Assembly (NCBI GenBank): GCA_031271465.1
Contig: JAISVR010000008.1
Location: 1-64,000 of the forward strand
Reading direction: 5' to 3'
Length of the DNA: 64,000 nucleotides
Source: Prevotellaceae bacterium
GTDB lineage: Bacteria > Bacteroidota > Bacteroidia > Bacteroidales > Paludibacteraceae
Below, in pieces: positions 55,835-64,000 of this stretch (position 1 is the first letter of the stretch; each line of letters begins with the position of its first letter). The position numbers were made by a program, and so were the translations under genes. Below the pieces are notes generated by a model. It ran no database searches, was not told the origin of the DNA, and saw only the letters and a list, made by a program, of their open reading frames with translations.

Positions 55835-58435
55835 ATGACCGCAAATCAAATTCGCAAATCCTTCCTCGATTTTTTTGCCTCGAAAGAACATCATATAGTA
55901 CCGTCGGCTCCGATGGTGGTGAAAAACGACCCCACACTCATGTTTACCAACGCAGGCATGAACCAGTTTAAAGATATATTTCTGGGCAATGCACCTGCCA
56001 AATATCCCCGCGTGGCAGATAGCCAGAAATGCCTCCGCGTGAGTGGCAAGCACAACGACCTCGAAGAAGTGGGACACGACACCTATCATCACACGATGTT
56101 CGAAATGTTGGGCAACTGGTCGTTTGGCGACTATTTTAAAAAAGAAGCCCTCGCATGGGCGTGGGAATATTTGACCGAAGTATTGAAGTTGGACAAATCG
56201 CGCCTGTATGTTACAGTGTTCGAAGGCGACGCAAAAGAAAACCTGGGGAAAGACGAGGAAGCAGCCGAAATATGGGCAAAATACTTGCCCAAAGACCGCA
56301 TTATAAACGGCAACAAAAAAGATAATTTTTGGGAAATGGGCGATACGGGTCCTTGCGGACCTTGCTCCGAAATTCATATCGACTTGCGTCCGGACGATGA
56401 GCGGGCAAAAAAATCGGGCATCGAACTCGTTAATGCCGACCACCCGCAAGTGGTCGAAATATGGAACAATGTGTTTATGCAGTTCAACCGCAAGGCAGAC
56501 GGTTCGCTCGAGCCGCTTCCTGCCAAATGTGTGGACACCGGCATGGGTTTCGAGCGGCTTTGCATGGCTATTCAAGGCAAGCGGTCGAACTACGATACCG
56601 ATGTTTTCCAGCCTATCATTGCCGAAATAGCTAAAATAACGAACTGTAGTTACGGCAGCGACGAAAAGAGCGACATCGCCATGCGCGTGATTGCCGACCA
56701 TATCCGCACCATCGCGTTTTCAATTACCGACGGACAACTGCCGTCGAATGCCAAAGCAGGTTATGTTATTCGTCGTATCCTGCGCCGTGCCGTGCGTTAC
56801 GGATATACCTTTCTCAATCAACGCAATGCCTTTATGTTCAGGCTAATACCTGTGCTTATCGACAGCATGGGCGAGGCTTACCCCGAACTGAAAGCACAGC
56901 AATCGCTTGTAGAAAAAGTTATCAAAGAAGAAGAAGAATCATTCCTGCGTACGCTCGAAACAGGTATTCGGCTGTTGGAAAAAAATCTTCCGAAAGCAGG
57001 AGGAGAGTTAAGCGGAGAAATTGCCTTTACGCTTTACGATACCTACGGCTTCCCGCTCGATTTAACGGAACTTATTCTCCGTGAAAAAGGTATGACGGTG
57101 AATATCGATGAATTTAACGCCGAAATGCAAAAACAAAAAGAGCGCGCCCGCAATGCCGCTGCCGTAGAAACAGGCGACTGGGTAGTGCTCCGCGAAGGCG
57201 AATCGCAATTTGTAGGCTACGATACGCTTGAAAGCGATGTGGAAATTCTCCGCTATCGAAAAGTAAAACAAAAGAATGAAGAACTGATACAACTTGTATT
57301 GGATAAAACCCCTTTCTACGGAGAAATGGGAGGGCAAAGCGGCGATTGCGGCATATTGAAATCGGACAGCGAAACGATTCAAATCATTGATACAAAAAAA
57401 GAAAACGGCTTAAGTATACACATTTCTAAAAAACTCCCAGCCGATGTTACCGCATCGTTCCGGGCTGTTGTCGATAAGGAAAATCGTACGGCAATAGAAA
57501 ACAATCACACTGCAACACACCTCTTGCACGAAGCCTTGCGCGAAGTGCTCGGCAGCCATGTAGAGCAAAAAGGCTCGCTGGTAACGGCAGATTATCTGCG
57601 TTTCGATTTCTCACACTTCCAAAAAGTCAGTAACGAAGAATTGCGCGCCGTGGAGCAGCTTGCCAATCGGAAAGTGCGACAAAATATCACCCTCGAAGAA
57701 GCGCGCGAAATGCCGATTGCCGAAGCGCAGGCGATGGGAGCCATGGCGCTTTTCGGCGAAAAATACGGCGAGCGGGTGCGGGTGGTAAAATACGGCTCAT
57801 CGGTCGAACTCTGTGGTGGTACCCATGTGCAGGCTACGGGGCAAGTCGGGCTGATACGCATTGTAGCCGAATCGAGCGTGGCAGCAGGCGTGCGCCGCAT
57901 CGAAGCAGTAAGCGCAGCCAAAGCCGAAGAACTTATCAACGCGCAGCAAGACATGATGCGCGAGGCAAGAGAACTGTTTAACAACACGCCCAACTTGCTT
58001 GCCGCCATCAAAAAAACGATTGAAGAAGATGCCGAACTCAAACGACAAGTAGAGCAGTTTGCGCAGGAACGCATCGGAGCCATTGCCAACGCGCTGGCTG
58101 CCAAAGCCGAAAATCGTAACGGCGTAAAGGTGATAGCGCACCGTGCCGATATTTCGACAGACATTGTGCGCGGTATCGCTTCGCAATTGCGCGGCAGATT
58201 CGCCGACGAAAAATTCCTGTTAGTAATCGGTTCTACAATGGGCGACAAACCTTCGCTCACCGTAGCCATGAGTCAAAGCCTCGTAGATGCGGGTTACAAT
58301 GCCACTCAAATTGTGCGCGAAGCAGCCAGGGAAATTGACGGCAACGGTGGCGGACAGCCTTTTATGGCAACAGCCGGCGGAAAAAACGCCGAAGGATTGG
58401 AAAAAGCTATTAATAAAGCAGTAGAAATGCTGTAA
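55835..58435 (+). CDS. alaS: Alanyl-tRNA synthetase
   Basis: The 866-residue enzyme attaches alanine to tRNA-Ala and edits mischarged serine and glycine. The N-terminal class II core shows [15 protein letters not shown] and [15 protein letters not shown]. The editing domain has the zinc motif [11 protein letters not shown] with the later [10 protein letters not shown]. The C-terminal C-Ala domain ends with the glycine-rich [14 protein letters not shown]. The frame is intact and length is typical. Confidence 0.97.
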   Translation: MTANQIRKSFLDFFASKEHHIVPSAPMVVKNDPTLMFTNAGMNQFKDIFLGNAPAKYPRVADSQKCLRVSGKHNDLEEVGHDTYHHTMFEMLGNWSFGDYFKKEALAWAWEYLTEVLKLDKSRLYVTVFEGDAKENLGKDEEAAEIWAKYLPKDRIINGNKKDNFWEMGDTGPCGPCSEIHIDLRPDDERAKKSGIELVNADHPQVVEIWNNVFMQFNRKADGSLEPLPAKCVDTGMGFERLCMAIQGKRSNYDTDVFQPIIAEIAKITNCSYGSDEKSDIAMRVIADHIRTIAFSITDGQLPSNAKAGYVIRRILRRAVRYGYTFLNQRNAFMFRLIPVLIDSMGEAYPELKAQQSLVEKVIKEEEESFLRTLETGIRLLEKNLPKAGGELSGEIAFTLYDTYGFPLDLTELILREKGMTVNIDEFNAEMQKQKERARNAAAVETGDWVVLREGESQFVGYDTLESDVEILRYRKVKQKNEELIQLVLDKTPFYGEMGGQSGDCGILKSDSETIQIIDTKKENGLSIHISKKLPADVTASFRAVVDKENRTAIENNHTATHLLHEALREVLGSHVEQKGSLVTADYLRFDFSHFQKVSNEELRAVEQLANRKVRQNITLEEAREMPIAEAQAMGAMALFGEKYGERVRVVKYGSSVELCGGTHVQATGQVGLIRIVAESSVAAGVRRIEAVSAAKAEELINAQQDMMREARELFNNTPNLLAAIKKTIEEDAELKRQVEQFAQERIGAIANALAAKAENRNGVKVIAHRADISTDIVRGIASQLRGRFADEKFLLVIGSTMGDKPSLTVAMSQSLVDAGYNATQIVREAAREIDGNGGGQPFMATAGGKNAEGLEKAINKAVEML

Positions 58436-58474
58436 GCTTTTAATACATATTTGTTTAACTAAAAATAAAAAATT

Positions 58475-58990
58475 ATGAATCTACTTTCTTTACTCTTTAC
58501 AGTTGCATCATTGTTGTTGATAGCACAAACCATCTATTTCTTTTTGGTAGAAGATACAAATATCTATAAGAAATACACTTACGATTTACAACAGTTCAAT
58601 TTTATTTCCATCAAATCGGGAGTAGCATTTTTCTTCGGAGTGATGATAACCTTTTATGCCATCGATATGCACGAGTTGAGCGATATTACCATTTCGCGTA
58701 TTTTATTGTCGATTTTTGTAGGAGTTATCACCGCCTTTTCCGTATTGGTAATTTATCGTTTCATCATCATTCATTTGCAAATCAGAGCGAAAAAAACACA
58801 CACCTTTCACGACCTCGAAACAGAAGTGATATGGTATGATAATTTACAGGCAGAAGGCGAAGTGGCTATTTTGACTAAACGCGGTATATTACTGGTGCCA
58901 TTTCGTGCTAAAGGTCAGTTTCACAACGGCGATAAAGTGGTTGTAAGCGGAAATTACAACAAGGTAGATAGCATCGAACTGAAAAAATAA
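58475..58990 (+). CDS. Membrane protein with NfeD-like C-terminal domain
   Basis: The 171-residue protein has three hydrophobic segments (about 3-25, 43-63 and 73-97), then a soluble tail. The tail (LETEVIWYDNLQAEGEVAILTKRGILLVPFRAKGQFHNGDKVVV region) has the beta-rich pattern of the OB-like NfeD domain. NfeD proteins usually accompany a stomatin-like protein, but none is next to it. Function is unknown. It begins 40 bp after alaS and ends before a bidirectional terminator. Confidence 0.7.
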   Translation: MNLLSLLFTVASLLLIAQTIYFFLVEDTNIYKKYTYDLQQFNFISIKSGVAFFFGVMITFYAIDMHELSDITISRILLSIFVGVITAFSVLVIYRFIIIHLQIRAKKTHTFHDLETEVIWYDNLQAEGEVAILTKRGILLVPFRAKGQFHNGDKVVVSGNYNKVDSIELKK

Positions 58991-59010
58991 AAATAACTCA
59001 CATCAATAAT

Positions 59011-59043
59011 AAAAAACGCGGATTACAAAATCCGCGTTTTTTT
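59011..59043. terminator. Bidirectional terminator
   Basis: AAAAAACGCGGATT (59011-59024) pairs with AATCCGCGTTTTTT (59029-59042) around a 4-base loop, with a T run following. It lies between the convergent membrane-protein and TonB-receptor genes. Confidence 0.9.
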
Positions 59044-59051
59044 ATTATCAA

Positions 59052-61502
59052 TTAAAATTCTTCCATCATATCTTCGTCGAAACCGTCTTCGTTTCCGTTG
59101 CGGTTGCGCTTCTCCGGTTTCGGGCGATTACCGTCGTGTCCGAAATTGTAAGTAACGCTTAGGTTGAAAGTTGGACCGTAAGGATTATTTTTCGTATACT
59201 GAATAAAATCGATACCTTCGGTGGTATTCGACATTTTTCGTGAGTTGAAAATGTCGCGCACAGTAAAAGCAGAACTAAGTTTTTTATCGAAAAAAGTTTT
59301 GCGCAAACCTAAATCCACGCTGTATTGATGCCCGATTTTACCCTGATTCACAGCTCGCGGCGACATGTAGTTCCCTGTAAGTTGTCCCGAAAAAGTTTTG
59401 CTAAACATAGCATTAAGCATCAATTTTCCGTTCCACGACAAGTTCGACCTGCCTTCAATTTCAATTGACTGTCCGGTTGGAGCAACAAAATCGGTTCCAA
59501 TCAGGTTGAAATAAAAACCATTCACCGTTGTAGTAAGGCTCAGCGCATTAGTAAAAGTGGTTTTCGATACAATTTCCAATCCGGCAGACTGCGATTCGCT
59601 GGTATTCATATAAGTGCTGTTCATCACCTCGTTTTCGTCCAAAAAGCGTACCGACTGAATGATGTTCGTAGTGTGTTTGTAGTAGAGCGACGACGAAAGC
59701 ACTTGTTTTTTCCACGATTTAATGTGATTCAATTCGAACGAACTTGTAAATTCAGGTTCGAGGTCGGAGTTCCCGTAACTGATGTTGGTAGAATCAGACA
59801 CATCGCGGAAAGCATTAAGCTGTCGTCCGCGCGGGCGGTTAATGCGGCGCGTGTAGTTAAATTGCAGCTCATTGTCTTTCGGCAGTGTGTACGACACATA
59901 TACCGACGGAAAAGGTTGGAAATACTCTTTTCTCGGATTAGCTTTGCCGTTGGTAGAATTTTCGATAATGATATATTCGCCCCGCAATCCGCCTTGAATA
60001 CTCAAGTTCCCGAAGCGGCTCCCATAGGTAGTATAAACAGCGTAAAGCTGTTCCGAATAATCGAAATTATTGTCCATTTCGAAAATGTAGATGTTGTTTT
60101 CACTACCCGAAGCTTTAGTACTGCGATCTTGACGCCGGATATTTACCCCGGCTTCCCATTTGGTATCTTTGCCGATATGCTTAGTAAAGTCGCTTTTAAA
60201 TTCCAGCCGGTCATCGCTACTAAGATTCCTCTGCTGTTGGTTCATATTGCGCGCGTTACCTTCGAGCGCAGTTTGCAGATAATTCGATTCGTTATCGTTT
60301 TCGCTCTGCGTATATTGCAGGCTCGTTTGCAGGTCGTGGCGTTTATCAAATTGAATGCCGTGAGTAGCCACCACATTAAACATTTCCCGGTCGCCGTTCG
60401 ACGAATTTTTACGATGATAAGCCATTTGCTTATCCGTATCGATGCCGTTTTCCTGTCGGTAGTCCATGTTCGTTTTACTCTCATTACCGCCGGTAGTATA
60501 TGCACCCGAAACCCCAAGCACATTTTTGTCGTTCAATTGATAATTCAATCCGAAGCGACTCATCAAACCATACATACTGCGGTTCGATTCGCTGTTTTGA
60601 AACATACTGTACAAGGTATCCTGTTCGGTTGGCTCCAAGTAATAGCGGTCGGTTTTCGAATCACTGCCTCGCTTGTTGCTGCGGTAATTAATGTTGAAAT
60701 ATCCGTCCCATTTCCCCTTGTTAAAATTAAGGTTCAAGCCGAGTTGCCCGCCCGGATAATCAGCACCAACAGGATAGTTTAACCCACCGGTTACACTGCC
60801 GAAAAATCCTGCCTTACGGTCTTTCTTCATCACCAGGTTAATAATTCCCGCACTACCTTCTGGACTGTATTTTGCCGACGGATTAGTGATAATTTCCACC
60901 GATTCAACACCGCCCGCTGCCATTTGCTCGAGAATTTGCGCCTGATTGTCGTCAGTCAATCCGGCAGGTCTGCCGTTTATCCAAATGCTTACATTAGAGT
61001 TGTTGCGCAGCGACACATTCCCGTCGTTATCCACCGCAACCGAAGGGATATTTTGTAGTACATCGGTAACGCTACCGCCCGCCGAGGCAATGTTTTGGTC
61101 GACCGAAAACACCTTCTTGTCTAATTCAAAACGCATTTGCGGACCCTGTGCTACCACCTCAAACTCTTGCAGCAGCTGACTGTCTTCCGACAAACTGAAC
61201 TTACCTAAATCCACTTCAGCTATTTTCCCTGTAATGCTTATTTTTTTGCTTATTTCGCGATAGCCGAGGAAGGAAATTCGCAGGCTGTAGTTGCCGTTTT
61301 CTACTTTTTGGAAGAGAAAGCTACCATCGGTTGCGGTAGAAGTGCTATATGCCGGCACATCGTTTTTGTACAACACTACGCCGGCAAAATCGAGCGGCAT
61401 ACCGGTAGAGTTTTCAAACACAACGCCTTTGATGCTCACTTGCGCCGATAGAGATATGGTAAACAGCCAGCAAATGAGAATTGAAAAATGCCTTTTTATC
61501 AT
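59052..61502 (-). CDS. TonB-dependent receptor (outer-membrane beta-barrel family)
   Basis: The 816-residue product has a signal peptide (HFSILICWLFTISLSAQ) and a CarboxypepD_reg domain (SIKGVVFENSTGMPLDFAGV region). The plug has VLQNIPSVAVDNDGNVSLRN and INGRPAGL. The rest is a long barrel of the OMP_b-brl_3 kind with a final strand (TFNLSVTYNFGHD). An unusual charged tail (EKRNRNGNEDGFDEDMMEEF) follows the last strand. There is no SusD or DUF4249 partner. It begins 17 bp after pyk, so both are likely on one transcript. The substrate is unknown. Confidence 0.9.
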   Translation of the reverse strand: MIKRHFSILICWLFTISLSAQVSIKGVVFENSTGMPLDFAGVVLYKNDVPAYSTSTATDGSFLFQKVENGNYSLRISFLGYREISKKISITGKIAEVDLGKFSLSEDSQLLQEFEVVAQGPQMRFELDKKVFSVDQNIASAGGSVTDVLQNIPSVAVDNDGNVSLRNNSNVSIWINGRPAGLTDDNQAQILEQMAAGGVESVEIITNPSAKYSPEGSAGIINLVMKKDRKAGFFGSVTGGLNYPVGADYPGGQLGLNLNFNKGKWDGYFNINYRSNKRGSDSKTDRYYLEPTEQDTLYSMFQNSESNRSMYGLMSRFGLNYQLNDKNVLGVSGAYTTGGNESKTNMDYRQENGIDTDKQMAYHRKNSSNGDREMFNVVATHGIQFDKRHDLQTSLQYTQSENDNESNYLQTALEGNARNMNQQQRNLSSDDRLEFKSDFTKHIGKDTKWEAGVNIRRQDRSTKASGSENNIYIFEMDNNFDYSEQLYAVYTTYGSRFGNLSIQGGLRGEYIIIENSTNGKANPRKEYFQPFPSVYVSYTLPKDNELQFNYTRRINRPRGRQLNAFRDVSDSTNISYGNSDLEPEFTSSFELNHIKSWKKQVLSSSLYYKHTTNIIQSVRFLDENEVMNSTYMNTSESQSAGLEIVSKTTFTNALSLTTTVNGFYFNLIGTDFVAPTGQSIEIEGRSNLSWNGKLMLNAMFSKTFSGQLTGNYMSPRAVNQGKIGHQYSVDLGLRKTFFDKKLSSAFTVRDIFNSRKMSNTTEGIDFIQYTKNNPYGPTFNLSVTYNFGHDGNRPKPEKRNRNGNEDGFDEDMMEEF

Positions 61503-61519
61503 TTATTGAAAAATTAAAG

Positions 61520-62968
61520 CTAAAAACTGGGAAGCCTGTAACGCTTTTGGTCGTGCAGGATTTTTTTCACTTGGTTGATTTCCAAAAAAGTAGTTCCGTT
61601 TCCGGCTCCGAAACTTCCGCTGAGGTAGGAAATATAATCATCATCGCTGATTTTACCCTGTTTACGAAGGTCGCTCATAGCGTCGAGCAGATATTCGCGA
61701 GAGTCGGCTCGCTCTGCCTGATAGCTTGCAAATACTCCGTAAGAAAGAGCTAATTCTCTCATTGTACGCTCTTTGTAGCAAATAGCAAGAACCGGATTGC
61801 TGCTTCGGAACGCTGCCAAATAGCGAGCCGTTCGTCCGGTATAACTGTCGGTTATAATTGCTTTCGTGCCGATTTGCTGTGCCGCTTTCGTAGCTTGCTT
61901 GGCAAGAAACGCAGTAGTATCGGGTTCGGTATAGTCGAAACGCACCTTGATGTCATTTTCGGGAATTTTACTCAACTCGGCTTCCGCTGCTACTTTTGCC
62001 ATTGTTTGCACAGCTTCTACCGGATATTTTCCGTAGGCAGTTTCACCGCTGAGCATAATAGCATCGGTGCGGTAATAAATAGCATTGGCAATATCGGTAA
62101 CTTCGGCGCGGGTGGGGCGCGGGTTGTTTATCATGGAATGAAGCATTTGGGTAGCCACAATCACCGGCTTTTTGGCACTTATTGCCTTGCGAATAAGCTT
62201 GCGCTGTATGCCGGGGATTTTTTCCTGCGGCACTTCTATGCCAAGGTCGCCGCGGGCAATCATAATGCCATAGGCAACTTCGAGAATTTCATCGATGTTG
62301 TCTACCCCTTCTTGATTTTCAATTTTGGCAATGATTTTGATTTGGCTATCCTGCTTGTCGAGTATCTGTTGAATATCGAGTACATCTTGCTTGTTGCGTA
62401 CAAAAGAATGAGCAATGAAATCGACATCGAGCTGTATTGCCAGGTCAATGTTTTTCCGGTCTTTATCGGTAAGCGACGGCAGATTGATGCGTACACCCGG
62501 TACATTCACACTTTTTCGACTGCCGAGAGAACCGTCGTTGAGTACTTCGCACAACAGGTAATCGTCGTTCTTTTCTATCACTTTAAGGTCTATTTCGCCG
62601 TCGTCGAAGAGCAGGTCGCCACCTACAGACAAATCTTTAACAATATTAGGATAAGATACTGCCACACAGTCGGGTGTGCTAAGCTGATTAGGGTCTCCTA
62701 TAATTTTTACCTTGTCGCCTGTGTGCAACTCAATATTTTCGCCACTCTCGGTTTTGGTAGTTCGTATTTCGGGTCCTTTGGTGTCTACAAGAATAGCAAT
62801 TTTGTTGGATACCGCACGGGTATTACTCACCAAACGACGAAAGCCTTCTTCGTCGATATGCGCAGTGTTCATGCGCACAACATTCATTCCCGAACGATAT
62901 AAATCGCAGATAAAATCAACATCGCAACGCAAATCTGAAATGGTTGCAACTATTTTGGTATGCTTCAT
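61520..62968 (-). CDS. pyk: Pyruvate kinase
   Basis: The enzyme makes pyruvate and ATP from phosphoenolpyruvate. The 482 residues show the N-terminal HTKIVATISDLRCDVDFI, the active-site VDFIAHSFVRNKQDV and KIENQEGVDNIDEI, and the signature ARGDLGIEVP. The segment ATQMLHSMINNPRPTRAEV follows. The usual TLGP of the first loop is changed to TISD. All catalytic parts are present. Confidence 0.96.
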   Translation of the reverse strand: MKHTKIVATISDLRCDVDFICDLYRSGMNVVRMNTAHIDEEGFRRLVSNTRAVSNKIAILVDTKGPEIRTTKTESGENIELHTGDKVKIIGDPNQLSTPDCVAVSYPNIVKDLSVGGDLLFDDGEIDLKVIEKNDDYLLCEVLNDGSLGSRKSVNVPGVRINLPSLTDKDRKNIDLAIQLDVDFIAHSFVRNKQDVLDIQQILDKQDSQIKIIAKIENQEGVDNIDEILEVAYGIMIARGDLGIEVPQEKIPGIQRKLIRKAISAKKPVIVATQMLHSMINNPRPTRAEVTDIANAIYYRTDAIMLSGETAYGKYPVEAVQTMAKVAAEAELSKIPENDIKVRFDYTEPDTTAFLAKQATKAAQQIGTKAIITDSYTGRTARYLAAFRSSNPVLAICYKERTMRELALSYGVFASYQAERADSREYLLDAMSDLRKQGKISDDDYISYLSGSFGAGNGTTFLEINQVKKILHDQKRYRLPSF

Positions 62969-63029
62969 AATTGTTTGTGTAATCGAGTAAAGAGTAATGT
63001 GTAAGTTCTGGTTGAAGAATAAGTCTTTT

Positions 63030-63446
63030 TCACTTTGTCAATGCTTCAATAGCCAAGCGGTAAGAATCTAAACCGAAACCGCAAATCACGCCCTTGCATA
63101 CAGGAGAAAGGAAAGAATGATGCCGGAAAGCCTCGCGTGCAAATACATTGGAAATATGTACTTCTATCACCGGAGCGGTAATGCTTTTTATAGCATCGGC
63201 AATGGCTACGGAACTGTGGGTATAGGCTCCGGCGTTGAGTACAATACCATCGGCAGTGAAGCCCGCTTCGTGCAGTTTGTCGATAATGGCACCCTCGTGG
63301 TTCGATTGGAAATATTCGAGCCGGTGTTTTGAGAACCGATTTTGCAACTCATTAAGATAACTCTCGAAGCCTGTGTTCCCGTAGATTTCGGGTTCGCGCT
63401 GTCCGAGCAAATTCAAGTTCGGTCCGTTAATAATAAGAATGTTCAT
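63030..63446 (-). CDS. aroQ: 3-dehydroquinate dehydratase, type II
   Basis: AroQ removes water from 3-dehydroquinate in the shikimate pathway. The 138-residue length is typical of the dodecameric type II enzyme. The catalytic Tyr22 is in EPEIYG after INGPNLNLLG, Asn71 and Tyr75 are in NAGAYTHSS, and His97 is in EVHISN. The ATG at 63446 gives the family start MNILIINGPN; a -7 box at 63470-63477 excludes the upstream ATG at 63494. Confidence 0.96.
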   Translation of the reverse strand: MNILIINGPNLNLLGQREPEIYGNTGFESYLNELQNRFSKHRLEYFQSNHEGAIIDKLHEAGFTADGIVLNAGAYTHSSVAIADAIKSITAPVIEVHISNVFAREAFRHHSFLSPVCKGVICGFGLDSYRLAIEALTK

Positions 63447-63469
63447 AACATGCTCGAATAAAATTTGCA

Positions 63470-63477
63470 CAAAAGTA
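63470..63477 (-). promoter_or_regulatory. Putative -7 box for aroQ
   Basis: TACTTTTG on the minus strand (TAnnTTTG), 23 bp upstream of the ATG at 63446. Confidence 0.5.
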
Positions 63478-63545
63478 GTATTTTTTTCACTCATTTGGGG
63501 TAATAATTCAGAATTTTATCCTTTCTTGCATCCAAATAACAAGCT

Positions 63546-64000
63546 ATGAGAATATTTTTTATTATTGTATTGGTTTTTAGCCTTTTACCGGTATTTTCAC
63601 AGATCGAAAAAGAGGAGGAATTACCTGTAATCGACCTCCGGAAATATGTTAATGTTGGTTACCGCAAGGCTGTGGAGCGTAAAATTGATGTCATTGTGTT
63701 GCATTCGACACACTTTGTAGATGCCGATTCATTTTCTATTCAAGGCGTGTTGCAGCAGTTTCGGCAGTACAAGGTGGGTGCGCACTACATCATTGGGCGC
63801 GAAGGACAAATATATTATGCGGTGTCGGAAAAAGATGTGGCTTTTCATGCCGGCGTAAGCCGTTTGCCTGAAAGCAATCGTACGAATCTCAATGCATCGT
63901 CCATAGGAATCGAAATAATCAATACTCCCCATACGCCACCTTCCGAAGCGCAATATGAAGCTCTCGTTCGCCTTATAAAAGACATCAAACGCCGGCATGC
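63546..64000 (+). CDS. N-acetylmuramoyl-L-alanine amidase (amidase_2 family), partial
   Basis: The frame starts at the ATG 63546 and runs open to the right edge, so the 3' end is missing. The first 151 residues show a signal peptide (FFIIVLVFSLLPVFSQ) and then the zinc amidase fold. The first zinc His is in VIVLHST, followed by GAHYIIGREGQIY, then VAFHAG and SSIGIEIIN. This enzyme class cuts the bond between muramic acid and the stem peptide in the periplasm. It is divergent from aroQ. Confidence 0.88.
   Translation, partial: MRIFFIIVLVFSLLPVFSQIEKEEELPVIDLRKYVNVGYRKAVERKIDVIVLHSTHFVDADSFSIQGVLQQFRQYKVGAHYIIGREGQIYYAVSEKDVAFHAGVSRLPESNRTNLNASSIGIEIINTPHTPPSEAQYEALVRLIKDIKRRH

Noticed and set aside
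55481-56701. 406-codon minus-strand frame
   Set aside because: Antisense to alaS and overlapping the M23 gene; no domain features.

Overview
The window is chromosomal DNA from a member of the Bacteroidota, most likely the order Bacteroidales. The sequence-based reasons are a fused lpxC-fabZ gene, the outer-membrane translocon sprA of the type IX secretion system (T9SS) next to ruvA, T9SS sorting domains on two cargo proteins, TonB receptors with carboxypeptidase-D-like N-terminal domains, a DUF4249 lipoprotein, and recurring -7 boxes of the form TAnnTTTG upstream of genes. I cannot name a species. No rRNA, tRNA, CRISPR array, prophage or transposase gene was recognised.

Layout. 1-2430: the 3' end of a T9SS cargo gene, a terminator, then an HU-like/DUF4469 gene between two clusters of a mobile inverted repeat, followed by a duplicated degenerate segment around a 23-bp tandem array. 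2427-10003 (minus strand): HD-phosphohydrolase, then lpxD, lpxC-fabZ, lpxA, glnS, pyrF and tsaE, closely packed. 10015-18074 (minus): a DUF4249 lipoprotein whose signal peptide carries a 142-bp inserted element, its TonB receptor, and a 1527-residue T9SS-sorted pectate lyase. 18284-22906: a small membrane protein and a DivIC/FtsB-like protein divergent from dnaX and an M3 peptidase. 22965-28518 (minus): a rhodanese-TusA-DsrE fusion behind catalase, an orphan gene between GC-rich palindromes, and a DUF4301 protein. 28717-37920: gapA, holB, ugd, a repeat-rich intergenic stretch, comM, glyS and a GNAT acetyltransferase. 38137-44463: Dabb protein, lysS, gpsA, DJ-1-like protein, pgi, a small secreted protein and ruvA. 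44592-52064: sprA. 52752-64000: OmpA-like protein, M23 peptidase, alaS, a membrane protein, a TonB receptor, pyk, aroQ and a partial amidase.

Most genes are housekeeping: lipid A synthesis, tRNA charging, replication and recombination, and glycolysis. The cell-surface theme is SprA with two proteins that would use it, plus two TonB receptors, OmpA and cell-wall enzymes.

The unusual material is between the genes. First, a family of non-autonomous inverted-repeat (MITE-like) elements is scattered over the window. One copy has a perfect 24-bp terminal inverted repeat and an 8-bp target duplication, and sits in frame inside a lipoprotein signal peptide. A two-element composite of this family occurs twice, 21 kb apart and in opposite orientation. 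Second, four intergenic tandem arrays with unrelated sequences share one design: an invariant core plus a short variable segment, with a fixed period of 21, 21, 22 or 23 bp (about two DNA helical turns). I found no gene in the window that explains these arrays, and they are my best candidate for something not yet described.
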